DNA of 64,000 bases from assembly GCA_029817715.1 (NCBI GenBank), contig JARUPY010000332.1:40623-104622 (forward strand), in the 5' to 3' direction. The stretch is from Melastoma dodecandrum. Taxonomy: Eukaryota > Streptophyta > Magnoliopsida > Myrtales > Melastomataceae. This document shows, piece by piece, positions 12,484 to 24,123 of this stretch. The first letter of the stretch is position 1, and the number at the start of each line of letters is the position of its first letter. The notes below the pieces were generated by a model, which did no database searches, was not told the origin of the DNA, and saw only the letters and a program-made list of their open reading frames with translations. Made by a program: the position numbers and the translations under genes.

Positions 12484-12942
12484 ATGGCAAATCGCGGCGA
12501 AGGTCGACACCCAGGACGCATGCCTGAGCTATCCAAAGGCAAAGCAGGCCCCAGTGGTGATCCAGATGGTGAAACTCCAGAGATTCCCGAAGCCGGAGAC
12601 GCTCCGAACTGGGCCCCAGACAATGAGTTTTGGTCGCCGTTTGTCACTGTTCCGGAGTGCTTGAACCTTCTCACAGGATTCTTGACCGGCTTATACCATG
12701 GTTCACACCTACCAGAGCTTACCCTCTCACAGTTGAGGCGTCTGATAGCAGACCTTGCAGCGATTGAGGATGAGGACGTTCCCATCTACCGTCTTGCGAA
12801 ATGCCGACAATTTCGGGATCTTGTGAATAGTATCCCTTGATTGGACCGACGTGTAGAGGACTTCCATCTAGGACTCTTTGACGCTGCCCGTAGGGAGCTT
12901 GAGGTTGCAGTAACTGACTACGCGCGTGGTCCCCAGAATTGA
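12484..12942 (+). pseudogene. Leader ORF between PBS and gag, function unknown
   Basis: An open frame (MANRGEGRHPG...) runs from 12484 to a TGA at 12838-12840 and continues in the same frame, still coding-like, to a second stop at 12940-12942 (152 residues if the first TGA is read through). The first part is Gly/Pro-rich and acidic; the second half looks helical and Leu/Arg-rich (LSQLRRLIADLAAIEDED). It lies 300 bp upstream of gag. I do not recognise it. The internal TGA could derive from CGA by C-to-T. It may be a lineage-specific extra Gag-like or accessory protein, or an upstream part of gag separated by decay. Confidence 0.45.
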
Positions 12943-13241
12943 ACTCGGACTTGTGTGTGAACTGAGTGTAACCGTCGTGTGTGAGTGAGAATCTTGTCAG
13001 AGTGTGTGAATGGTCATTCTGGTACTATTACCATGTGATCGACAATTTGCAGGCGAATAGTAACCCTGCATGTATGAGTGTCAGTTTTTAATAAATCGTG
13101 AATTATTGGACCTTGAATCTTGGTAGTATAAAAGGTTGTGGACTCACCAGTTTGAAACACACCAATCTCGAGTACTAAACCTTTCAGTTGAACTTCTCCT
13201 GATTCCAAACTCTCTACTCAATCTTCTCTGTGAAATTCTAG

Positions 13242-14280
13242 ATGGCAGACGACGCGGGAAGCAACGCAGGAAGAAACATGCCTTAAATAGGGACGACGGT
13301 GTCCAGACACCGCCGGATAGAGATGTTGTCCGAGATAAGGCATTAGAATGCCCCTACTTACGACAGTACTGAAGGGCCGGAAAAGGCCCAGTCCTTCCTG
13401 TGGAACTGGGAACGGATCTTCGAATACCTAGACTACACTGATTTGGAGAAGGCAGCACTGGTGGAACACCATCTGAGGGACAACACATTTCTATGGTGGA
13501 AGTCTTCTCGAGCTGCCGCCAGAACACACTACCAGGGGACGGCTTGGGTGCAGTTTTGCCAAGCCTTTCTGGACAAATATTTCCCAGCCACTTTAAGAAG
13601 GGCCAAGATCCGAGAGTTCGAGTTACTGGAGTAGGGAGATATGTCGGTGGACGAGCACGAGCGTCGATTCACGGATCTCTCAAAGTTTGCCCCCCACCTG
13701 GTAGCCACACCGGAACTAAAGACGCACCGGTACATTGAGAGTCTGGACCCCAGGATTCGGGGGAGGTTATCATCGTTCATGCTGTAGACGTACGAGGAAA
13801 TGTACTACCGGGCACAGCTTATCGAGAAGTCAGTGAAGGCAGAGAATGAGCACGCGGCACGTAAGGGGAGATCGGAGGCTGGACCATCGAGGAAGTCTGG
13901 AGGATTATTTCATGGCGTCAGCCGATTCTTCAGTGGGGACAGGAGGTCTGGTACAAGTGGGATATCAAAGCCCAGTGGGTATGGTCGCGGAGCGCGGCCA
14001 TCTCACTCGCCCACTTGCTCACGGTGTGGGCGAGCCCATGGTGGTATGTCGTGCCTCGCATCCACGCTTAATTGCCATATGTGTGGTCAGCAAGGCCACA
14101 TTAAAGCTTGTTGCTCGCAGCTGGCGGGTAATAGATCGGGCGGTGCTGGCCCATCGTTTGCTGGGTCTCGTAACATGCCAGGCAGGAGCGGATCAAGGGG
14201 TTCCGTCAATCAACCTTCTGGATCGGGACAAGTGAATGTGATGGGCCGAGGACAGGCAGGCCCTGCCAACAATGCCATGT
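13242..14280 (+). pseudogene. gag of the Ty3 element, interrupted
   Basis: ATG at 13242 is followed by a TAA at 13284. From about 13370 a Ty3-type Gag core is readable (FLWNWERIFEYLDY, FLWWKSSRAAA), broken by TAG at 13632 and 13785 at positions where relatives have Gln. From 13800 the frame is open and includes a knuckle region around 14020-14115 with [14 protein letters not shown]. Gag would form the particle and bind RNA. At least three stops mean no full Gag is made from this copy. Confidence 0.85.
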
Positions 14281-17200
14281 CAGGTATGATTTTGGTAAAC
14301 GGTCGGGATGCTAATGCCCTGTTCGATACGGGCGCAACACATTCCTTCTTATCTCAAAGTTTCGTTGAGAGAAACGGACTTATGATTGATATTGGGAACA
14401 ATCCTCTGAGGGTATGGTTACCCAACGGGGAATTTGTGCTCATGAACTCTGTGTGCAGGAATTGTGAGGTTAGAGTGAATTTGCTACAAACATGGATTGA
14501 CCTGATTGTATTCCAGATAAGGGACTTTGGCGTCATACTGGGGATGGACTGGCTGATGACGTGTCATGCCATGGTGGATTGTATCAGACGAGAGATTTTA
14601 TTCAAAGTTCCAGGACAGCCAGTCTGTGCATACTCTGGACAGGAGTACCAGCGTGACGGGATTCCCTTGATAGCGGCGATGGAGGCCCAGCGGATCTTGT
14701 GTGATGGTGGCGATGCTTTTCTGGCAGTGGTACTGAATCTGAAGGAGGAACTTCCGAGTTTGCAGGACATCCCCATAGTACGGGATTACGAGGATGTGTT
14801 CCCGGAGGAACTTCCTGGATTACCACCGTCAAGAAAAGTGGATTTTGTAATTGATGTTGTTCCAGGTACGGAACCTATTTCCCGAGCCCCGTATCGTATG
14901 GGGTTTCCTGAGTTAAGAGAGTTGAAGGTGCAACTCCAGGAGTTATTAGATAAGGGGTTTATATGCCCCAGTGTGTCCCCTGTGTTGTTTGTGAAAAAGA
15001 GAGACGGTACAATGAGAATGTGTATTGACTATCATATGTTGAATAAAGCCACCATCAAGAACCGATATCCTTTGCCGCGTATTGATGATCTGTTTGATCA
15101 GCTTCAGGGATCCGTAGTTTACTCTAAAATCGATTTAAGATCAGGGTACAGGATTCTGATGTTATGAAAATAGCCTTTCGCACCAGATATGGACACTACG
15201 AATTCCTGGTGATGTCTTTTGGACTGACTAACGCTCCAGCAGCTTTCATGGAGTTGATGAACCGCATTTTCAGACCCTACCTTGACCAGTTTGTAGTGGT
15301 GTTCATAGATGATATTCTGGTATATTCTAAAAGTATGGAGGAGCACGCGGATCATCTGAGATTGGTTTTAGAAGTTCTACGACAGAATCAGTTGTATGCC
15401 AAGCTAAGTAAGTGCGACTTCTGGATGAGCAGCGTGAGCTTCTTGGACCATATTGTATTCGCAGAGGGTATTGCAGTGGACCATCCAAAGTCGAAGCTGT
15501 TCTGAACTGGCCTCGCCCTACTACAGTGACTGAGATGCGGAGTTTCCTCGGCTTAGCTGGGTATTACAGACGCTTCATTGAGGGATTCCCTCGCATTGCT
15601 AGACCTCTAACCCAGCCACTGAAAAAGGGTACCGCGTTCGAGTGGACTCATGATTGTGAGAAGAGCTTCCTCGAGTTAAGGAACAGATTGACTTCTGCAC
15701 CAGTGTTGGTATTGCCCAGTGGCAGTGGAAGATTCGCACTTTACTGTGATGCTTCTTATTTCGGATTGGGTGCTGTAATGATGCAGCACGGCAGGGAAGT
15801 AGCTTACGCTTCTAGACAACTTAAAGTTCATGAATAGAACTACCCAACCCACGACTTGGAGCTTGCTGCAGTAGTCTTCGCATTGAAAATCTGGCGCCAT
15901 TTTCTGTATGGCGAGACTTTCGAGATATTCATCGACCATAAGAGCTTAAAGTATATGTTCTCTCAGGATGAGCTGAACATGAGACAAAGGTGGTGGATGG
16001 AACTGATTAAAGATTATGACTGCACGATCTCTTACCATCCAGGCAGAGCAAACGTGGTTGCCGATGCATTGAGCCGAAAGACTGCCTCCCTAGCCAGCAT
16101 TGAGGTAGAAGAATGGCGACTACGCGAGCAGGTAAATGAGATCGGTGTTAGAGTTGGATTCAGTGGCAGTGGGCCTCTACTTGCTACCATGATCATTGGA
16201 TCTCAGTTGATGGATTTGATTCGCGCGGCCCAACTCCAAGATCCATACCTGACGGAGGAGCGATCCAAGTTGCAGGTTCAGGCAGATACTGAGTTTAGTG
16301 TGTCTGATGATGATTTGTTGCGGTACCAGGGACGCATCTTCATACCTATTCATGAGGATCTACGGAATCTAATCATGGATGAGGCACATTTGAGTGCGTA
16401 TAGTATCCACCCCGGGGTCACCAAAATGTACCAAAATCTACGGAAACGGTACTGGTGGTCGGTATGAAAAGAGACGTGGCTCAGTATGTGAGCCGCTGCT
16501 TGACCTGTCAGCGGGTCAAGATTGAGCATCGCAGACCGAGTGGAGAACTTTAGCCATTGCCAATTTCCAATTGGAAATGGGATGAAATCGCCATGGATTT
16601 TGTGACTAACCTACCCAAGACAGTGCAGGGTTTTGATTCTGTTTGGGTGATAGTGGACAGATTGACTAAATCTGCTCACTTCATCCCCATTAGTGTGACA
16701 TACTCGGTTGCCAAATTGGCCAAGCTGTATGTGAAGGATGTCATTCGCCTTCACGGTGTTCCCAGTGTTATAATTTCTGACAGGGATGCGAGGTTTACTT
16801 CTCGGTTCTGGAGCAATATACAGCGGTCATTGGGCACGAGGTTGAATATGAGCACTGCCTTCCAACCTCAGACAGATGGTCAGACCGAGCCCATCATCCA
16901 GATACTTGAGGATATGTTGAGAGCTTGTGCTTTAGATCTGGAGGGCTCGTGGGTAGATCAGCTACCATTAGTGGAGTTCTCATACAATAACAGTTACCAA
17001 CAGAGTATCCAGATGGCTCCCTTTGAAGCTCTATATGGCCGCCCGTGCAGAACTCCTTTATGTTGGAACGAGAGTGGAGAACAGGCAGAGTTAGGACCTG
17101 AGATGGTCCGTGAGACTACAGAGATGATCAGGCTTATTCAGGATCGTCTTCGCGCCGCACAGAGTAGACAAAAGAGTTATGCAGACAGGCGGCGCAGGCC

Positions 17201-17632
17201 TCTCGAGTTCGAGGTAGGAGATTACGTCTTTCTGAAAGTATCTCCTACCAAGATGAACCTCCGATTTGGACTGAAAGGAAAATTAAGCCCGAGATATATT
17301 GGACCTTTCGCGATCTTGGAGAGGATCGGGAATGTGGCCTACAGGTTAGCCTTACCCCCCAAAGTGGCAAATATCCATAATGTCTTCCATGTATCTATGT
17401 TTATGAAGTACGTCCCAGATCCTCGACATGTGCTGCATGATGAGCAGATTGAGGTGGCTCCAAACTTACATGTTACTACGAGCCCGTAGAGACAGTTGAT
17501 AGGATGGAGAAACAGCTCCGTCATCGAGTGGTTCCTATGGTGCGGGTACGTTGGTTACATGAAAATATTGAGGAGTTCACTGGGAAAACAGAATCTAACA
17601 TGAAAGAGATATACCCGTACCTATTTGAGTGA
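14281..17632 (+). pseudogene. protease-RT-RNase H-integrase of the Ty3 element, interrupted
   Basis: The aspartic protease DTG lies at 14325-14333, the RT catalytic FIDD at 15302-15313, and an RNase H segment at about 15720-15830. The integrase HPGVTK finger region is near 16410 and catalytic-core motifs (MDFVTNLP, ISDRDARF) lie at 16590-16800, followed by a C-terminal chromodomain-like tail ending at 17632. Breaks: a deletion/frameshift near 15160, another between 15412 and 15505, TAG at 15835 and 16551 (Gln in relatives), a frameshift near 16463 and another near 17478. Part of the RT WGAP segment is missing near 14980. The enzyme order (PR-RT-RH-IN) is Ty3-type. Confidence 0.9.
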
Positions 17633-17673
17633 GAGTGATATGTACTATGAAATTTCGGGGACGAAATTTAAAT

Positions 17674-17687
17674 AAAGGGAGGTAGAT
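17674..17687 (+). other. Polypurine tract
   Basis: AAAGGGAGGTAGAT sits directly before the TG of the 3' LTR, the normal place for plus-strand priming. Confidence 0.75.
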
Positions 17688-20081
17688 TGTAACGACCCGG
17701 AATTTCGGAAATGAAATATATTATTTTGACTAGACAAGTTGACTAGGATCAGGACGTTTGACCGAGTCAAAATCCGGCGTGGCGCGGAAGTTTAACACTT
17801 TCGTCGTCAGTAAACGTTAATATCGAATATTAACGAGACTACTAATTCGATTTCGTGTGATTATGTCACGCGGGAAAGGGGACGCCTAGACCTAAACGAA
17901 ATCGAGTTAGGGTGTTGGTGATATTCGTTTAACGTCACGAATTTTGACCGAGAAAAATTTAATTAATAATCATATTACAAGAACGACGGGAACTGTAAAA
18001 CATATAGTGAGCGACGAATTATACAATATTCGGGCGATGGTTCTATCCTACCGGAGTTAAGTGTTGATAAGAGATTTGGGACATTACTTCCTCACCACCA
18101 AACGTAAAAGAAGATGAATGGGAAAGAAAGAATTTAATTATAGTAAGGCCCTCCCCACGACACACACACATCCTTCGTCGGGAAGCAAAGTAGATAATTT
18201 TAATAGAAAAAAAATAATAGAACAAGAAGGAAGAGATAAGGAGAATCGGGGATGGGAGATTCTTATTGGACGAGGGAGTTTCTTCCCTGCCGATGGATAA
18301 GGAGAATCGGGGAACGGGGGGACGAATAAGAGGGACTGTCCTTTCGGTCCCTTCACGAGGGGTGAGAGCATTACGAGTTCCTCCCCCACTGTCACTGGAG
18401 CTGCGAGAGGACAATCAGGTTGGCCGGAGGGAAGGGTGATCACTAAAGACTGCTAGTGTACGTCCTCACCCACTTCCCCTCGTGTTTTGTGTGTTTTTCC
18501 CTTTTGTTTCATGCTGGTCGTTGTTGAGGATGCGGATGGTTTGGGTAGAACGACGGGGAGGTGGGTAGGTCGGGAGGTTGTCCTCGTGTGCTTCCTCTGC
18601 GGTGAGTCTGTTCGTGTGATCTCGTGGGTCAACCAGGTTCGGATCATGTCGACCTGGAACCCAGAAGCTGCGGCCGAGATGAAAAGAGAGCCGAGTGCGG
18701 TATGAACATGGAAGATGTCCGCGCATAAGCGTCCAACTCCTGTATTCCTGCGGGTTCTGTACGGTGTGTGGGGAGTTGTCGGGTGTAACTTGCCTGGTAT
18801 TGTTGCTCGGAGGCGTACGGCCCCGAGTAGCAGCGGCAAGAGTGAGGGCGTGGCTTTCCGATAGCCCTTGGTATTCGCTATAACCGTTGTGACGAATCTG
18901 GAAAGGGAAGTTGCGAAACCGCGGGCCGTGTTCCGCTGTCTCCTGGACGCCTGTACTCTTGGCATGGGGATCGCGACTGCCCTGTAACGAGCACTGCGTC
19001 GTGATGGATAGCCGGATATGCAAGCTAAGGGGTCGAACTAGAATGCTTTGCGATTTGTCGTATTATGAGTAATTGATCTCGATGATGGATATTCCGACTT
19101 GCTTGCTCTAAATGCTTAAAGACCGAATCCAGCGAATGGTCAAGAGACTTGGAAATGTTCTGTTGTAAAGGTATGGGAATGGACTGCTGGAATTCAAGGT
19201 TAATCTGATTGGGATATATGAGCATTTTCGATTGTAGAGGCTATGAAAGACTACGACGGTGGTCGGGGGTCAAACGACATGCGTTGCGGCTGATCCATAA
19301 TTTTTATGATTGGACCAACTACGTTCGACCCTGGTCAACGGTGGTTGGGTTTCGTAGAACTGTAAGGCATCAGCGAGACGGAAATGACGCTGCCGCTGTC
19401 TATGACCTGGACCGATCACGTCCTTATGAAAATGGGTTGGCAGCTCGATCTAGTCTTTCTACTGAGTCTTGGAAATATTTGTGATCACTGATTGTGGAGA
19501 TTGTTACCCGACATGCGTGTTGGAGGAGTACGGAGAGGCGACAACCATGCGCGGTTGTGCCTGCTGGCCGTTTCCCGGGCGCTCCCGGAGGAGTGGATGG
19601 GGACGCATTGTAATGGTCCTGGCATCCGGTGGAAGTGTTGTTATGGTGAGGAAGGAACTAGGGAAGTCGTATTTATTATTTTGTGATTGTTAGTAATTAT
19701 TGTTATGCGTACTGCTTTTACGCGTGATGAATTTAAGTTGATGTGTTTCTGCTGAATGATATTATTTATCCGCATCGCTCTAATTCCTGTGGCTTGGATG
19801 CATAGTGACAATAAACTGTTTTTTTGAAGTATGTACGCTAGGATGATGTTAGGGGTCACACGACCTTTCGCATGTGCATGGGTGGGGCGTACCAGCGTTT
19901 ATCGTTGATTTCCCCCTAGTTCTTTAGCGCAGGTAGATAGGTACACTTTGGCACTGAAGGATTGGAAAAGAGGGATCGAGACATTCGCGGGTGAGGACTT
20001 TAAGTTGTTGGCTTCCGCTACGCTGACTGGTCAAGAGCAGTTAAATAATTTGCAAAATTTGTTCTAATGCTGGTCTTTACA
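17688..20081 (+). repeat. 3' LTR of the Ty3 element (2394 bp)
   Basis: Same termini as the 5' LTR and collinear throughout, slightly shorter because of a 12-bp difference near 19307. Followed by the target duplication GTCGA. Confidence 0.95.
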
Positions 20082-20086
20082 GTCGA

Positions 20087-21878
20087 GTACTTGAGATGTT
20101 GAGTTTTTCACCTAAAGACATTGTGCTGCACATTTACCATGAATTTTTTAAGTGCAACAATGGTTAGATTAAACTCAATCGATGACATGCCAAGTTAGTT
20201 GAATTCCTATATTCTTTTATCTTAGTTCTCAAGCATAAGATGGAGTGAAGAATGTAGATATTGATGTTATGTCAAGGAATGAAGTCTTCATTTTAATGAT
20301 GGAAACCAATTTCATTAGTTTTGTGTATTTGAAGGATCTCTACAAGGAGGATGTGGATTTTTGTGAGATTTACGCTCTGTGCAAAACCGAAGGCATCGAT
20401 AGGTTTCACCAAGTGAATATCGATGTTGCAAGACAACTTCTATTGGCCTCGAATGTAAAGGTAAGTTCGCAGTCTTATCTTGAGATGTGTCGTATATTAG
20501 TAGTCGAAGAGCCAACTCCTTCCCCAAGGTCTGTATATTCTACTGCCAATACCTGAGCGATCATGAGAACATGCGAGTATTTTGTTGGGATTGCCCAAAA
20601 CTCAAAGGAGGAAAGATTCGATCATGGTTGTGATCAATCAATTCTCAACGATAACCCATTTTGTACTTGCCAAAAGATAAACGATGCCACCAACATTGCA
20701 TAGTTGTACTTTCATGAAGTCATGAGGTTACATAGAACACCGAAATTGATTGCGTTAGATCAAAACTTCAGGTTCCTAAGCTGCTTCTAGAAGACGCTAT
20801 AAGCTTGGAACCAAGTTCGTTTCAACACCGCCCATCACCCACATACCAATGGTGAAACTAATACAATCAATCAAATAATAACAATAATTTTTCGAACATT
20901 GGTCTTGAAGAACCAAGAAGACTGGGATATCAAGCAGAGTTCGCCCATAGATGAGCGTTCAATTCAACAACAAAGTCATTACCTTTCGAGGTAATCTATG
21001 TCATAAATCCCTTAGTCGCGGTTGAGCTAATATATCTATCAGATTCTAGAAGAGTCAATCGAGATGCAGAGGAGCTTGCTAAGGAAATTAGACTATTTCA
21101 TGAAAGGATTTGTGTCCAGATTCCCATCCAGATTGAGTACGCCTGTAGAAGATCGTGAGGATGAACAAATTAATGCCTCAAACAGAATAGTCATTCAAGG
21201 TTCTTGAATGCATCAACAACAATACTTACAAGATCGATCTTCCAAGGGATTATGGAGTCTCACGCACATTCAACGTCCATTATCTTGCTCCATTTGTATA
21301 TGGTAAAGACTCTCCAAGTTTGATGACAAACTTATATCAACAAGTAGGCGTGTTAATGAGCCGGGCCGACCCACGAACTATTTGGCCCGGCTCGTCTTCT
21401 GGCCCGAGCCCGATATGAAAAAAAGTCAAGCTTTAGTCGGGCTTAAGCCCGGGCTCGGGCCTTACTTTTTACAATCAAGCCGAGCTCGGGCCGACTTCCC
21501 GGCCCGGCTTGATAAATTTTATAAAAAATAAATAATTAAAATAAAATATAAAAAATTAAAAAATAACATTTAAAAATTGAAATTTGCTTATAGGTGTAAG
21601 GGAGAGAGAAAGAGGCAAAGAGCTCGAGCTGGGCTCGGACTCGGGCCCAGGCAGAAAATGTTTTGACCGGGCTCGGGCTAGATTATCGGAGCCAGGTCAA
21701 GCTCAAGCCCGGACTTGGGCCGATACATTTTTATCCGAACCCGAGCTCGGATAAGAGGTGTCCGAGCCCGACTGGGCTCATTAACACCCCTATCAACAAG
21801 GGGAGGATAATGTGAAAAGGATAATCTCAAGACACCGCAAACCAAATCTGGTCGAGATGGAATCATTCTTCTCATAGT
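20087..21878 (+). pseudogene. Old Ty3/gypsy RNase H-integrase remnant, right part
   Basis: Continues the fragment that stops at 9730. Readable pieces include the end of RNase H (near 20090-20260), a linker region (EVFILMMETNFISFVY at 20266), and integrase-like text near 20750-20930 (DQNFRFL, then FNTAHHPHTNGE with its conserved HHP). A terminal region (LMTNLYQQGEDN) is split by the MITE at 21345-21792. Many stops and frameshifts show it is much older than its insertions. Confidence 0.75.
21345..21792. mobile_element. hAT-type MITE, copy 2
   Basis: Termini TAGGCGTGTTAATGAGCC and GGCTCATTAACACCCCTA form 18-bp inverted repeats with one mismatch. The flanks 21337-21344 and 21793-21800 are both TCAACAAG, a perfect 8-bp target duplication typical of hAT elements. 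Removing the element and one duplication restores the reading frame of the old Ty3 tail. The ends are rich in GAGCTCGGGC-like motifs and the centre (21510-21590) is AT-rich. No coding capacity. Confidence 0.9.
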
Positions 21879-21879
21879 C

Positions 21880-22984
21880 GATATCGAGTGATGTCAGACA
21901 ACGATGTTGACTTATTGAGATATGGATAAACTCGAGCATCGTTTCAATCGAGAATCAAATAATCAAGAATTGAAGGAACCCTCTCGAATAAGCCTAGTTC
22001 AAGGAAGCTAACATGAGAATGTCTTCATCAGAGTGAGTCGAATGAGTTGACTCAATTCTTAGTTCAGTCGATTCTGTGTTTAATTGATTCTGTCAAGAAA
22101 AGTCGACTTGATCAAGTGGAAGTCGAATAGTCTATTACCCTTTTGCAATCTTTTTTTATTTTATTTTAAGTGCATGCAAATATGATTGTGTAGGTCGCTA
22201 CATCTTAGGCAAACTTTAATTTTCTAGTTAGCATTTAATTTAATTGTTTGGGCGACTTCTACTGGCATCTTGTAATCGTTATGAGTACATATTATTTAGG
22301 ATTTTAAGAGAACCACTTATTAGAAGGGATTGTCTTTCAACTCTCTTTTGGTGTCTATGTATTCTCCGTGTTGTCTCTTGCTCCTGTAGTCACAGTGGTG
22401 AATTCGAATATGTGTTGGTTGATCTCCACTATAACCGTTCATCTTTCTCCAATTTGTATTTTTCGCTTAAGATTTAGGATTTATGACGGAGTTTCTCCGC
22501 AAAATGAAGAAGTCTAGAAATTGGAAGTGCCGGGAAGGCCTTCCTTACCATCGGAGTTGCCTTGGAGACATGTTTTCTTCATGGGTAATCCGGGCAGAGT
22601 GCTGGACATGGGATAAGTTTATATGGCCGGGGAGTCGGGGCTAGATACGGGGACGGCTTCCTAAATATCGATATTTTTGGTAAGACAGGTTTCCCTTTCT
22701 TCTTCAAGGGATGTGGAAGGTAATCCTAAAGCAGAAAATGGTGTTTGGCCAATGGAAGAAACTTCGGCCAAGTTAGGAACCACAGAATATTTGGGTGCCC
22801 GATATGAGGCCGCGAGAAGAAAGTGGAAGTACAGATTACAGGTGACAATTTCAGCTTACCTGCCGGACCAAAAATTTACTTACCATTGGTCTTGGACTTC
22901 ATGACTATTTTGGTAGCCTTGATCCCGCCTTTAGGAGGACGTGGTTTTGCAGATGCACTGTGTAGGTGAAAAAAGCATTCTTCC
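21880..22984. other. 3' region of old Ty3 remnant and unassigned DNA
   Basis: 21880-22480 is probably the 3' untranslated part or LTR of the old Ty3 copy, but I cannot find its mate. 22500-22984 is unassigned, has open frames on + (22677-22904), and is the left part of the target of the small LTR element that follows. Confidence 0.35.
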
Positions 22985-23279
22985 TGACATGGGGAAACGG
23001 GGATCAGGGTCGATCTACGTCGAGCCCGCGGAAGCGAACCAGGCATTCCAATCCCGGAACGCATCAAGCCCGAGGCTTATTAGAGAAAACATGAATATTT
23101 CATTGTTCTAACATTGTTCTCTGCCTCGAAAATAACCTAACGGTCATATTTATCTAAATTTCTAAATAAAAAATCTTAACAAATAATCTAAAAGATCTTA
23201 TACTATGCTAAAATAATCCTAATAAAATCTATTAAAAATGATATTTCCTCCTGGATCTCTGGACATTTCGTCCGCATCA
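22985..23279 (-). repeat. 3' LTR of the small element (295 bp)
   Basis: Starts TGATGCGG right after a purine-rich tract and ends CATGTCA next to the CTTCC duplication. Confidence 0.85.
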
Positions 23280-23844
23280 TTATCTCCCACTTCGAGAAAA
23301 CTCATCCATGAGTTAGCAGGAGCATCGATATGTCCATTGATGAACTTCCAGTCGACGACTTCCAAGAACAGTCATAACGAACGGTTAACCACGAGCGTAC
23401 TCCCTCATTGAGGTGACTTGACTTTCATGAACAATCATAACGAGCGGTTGGGAACAAGCGTACTCTCTCATTGGGGCCACTTCGGTAAGGCTATTCTCCG
23501 GTTTGATCGAAACAGAATATCGAGCGATGGGTCACGGGCATGTTCTTTTCATGGCGTCATCTTGGGTTTACATTCCGATCTTTCCTCTATTTTGACCAAG
23601 ATGGGCTTCTCGAGCGGTTGCCACGGACAGGTGATCTCTGGGGCGCCATCTCTTCTCTCCAATCAAGGTCACGCTCTAGCGAGCGGTCACATCGCTCCAC
23701 CATATTTAAAATGTCACGATTGATCTCCTGCATCATACCCTAGAGACGATTATAAGACATCAACAAGGCATGCACCCCTGTTCTCCGCAGCAGGATGGTT
23801 GTTGCCGCCGCCGTTGCTACCTGACATCGCTTCCGCAATGACCT

Positions 23845-23856
23845 ACTCTGAAACCA
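23845..23856 (-). other. Primer binding site of the small element
   Basis: TGGTTTCAGAGT on the minus strand, two bases inside the 5' LTR. It resembles the initiator-Met PBS with one change in the first eight positions. Confidence 0.7.
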
Positions 23857-23858
23857 AT

Positions 23859-24118
23859 TGACGCGGGAAATAGGGACTGGGGCCGATCTATGTTGAACCT
23901 GTGGATGCAAACCGAGGCTTATGAGAGAAAAACGTGAATATTTCATTGTTCTAACATTGTTCTTTGCCTCGAAAATAACCTAATAGCTATTTATCTAAAT
24001 TTCTAAATATAAAATCTTAACAAATAATCTAAAAGATCTTATATTATAATAAAATAATCCTAATAAAATCTATTAAAAATGATATTTCCTCCCGAAAACC
24101 CGTCGAATCCCCGCATCA
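23859..24118 (-). repeat. 5' LTR of the small element (260 bp)
   Basis: Shares most of its length with 22985-23279, including the stretch around 23930-24090. It is shorter than the 3' LTR because of a few small indels. Confidence 0.85.
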
Positions 24119-24123
24119 CTTCC

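Larger units (their letters stand above)
9731..20081 (+). mobile_element. Complete Ty3/gypsy retrotransposon (Tekay/Del-like)
   Basis: Two long LTRs (9731-12137 and 17688-20081), each TGTAACGACC...TTTACA, flank an internal region with PBS, leader ORF, gag, protease, RT/RNase H, integrase and a PPT. The 5-bp target duplication GTCGA is intact at 9726-9730 and 20082-20086. Comparing the first ~400 LTR bases by eye shows about 13 differences, mostly transitions (roughly 3%), so the insertion is fairly recent. Long LTRs, initiator-Met priming and a degenerate chromodomain-like C-terminus after integrase (about 17485-17632) suggest the Tekay/Del chromovirus lineage. Stops and frameshifts make it non-autonomous now. 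Confidence 0.95.
22985..24118 (-). mobile_element. Small internally deleted LTR retrotransposon (TRIM/LARD-like)
   Basis: Minus-strand element of 1134 bp with 5' LTR 24118-23859, 3' LTR 23279-22985 and a 579-bp interior. Both LTRs start TGATGCGG and end GTCA. The target duplication CTTCC is perfect (22980-22984 and 24119-24123). The interior begins with an initiator-Met PBS, encodes only the start of a Gag-like frame (MSGSNGGGNNHPAAE), then Arg/Glu-rich text, and ends in a purine-rich tract (AAGTGGGAGATAA) before the 3' LTR. There is no protease, RT or integrase, so it must have moved using proteins of a larger relative. Confidence 0.88.
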
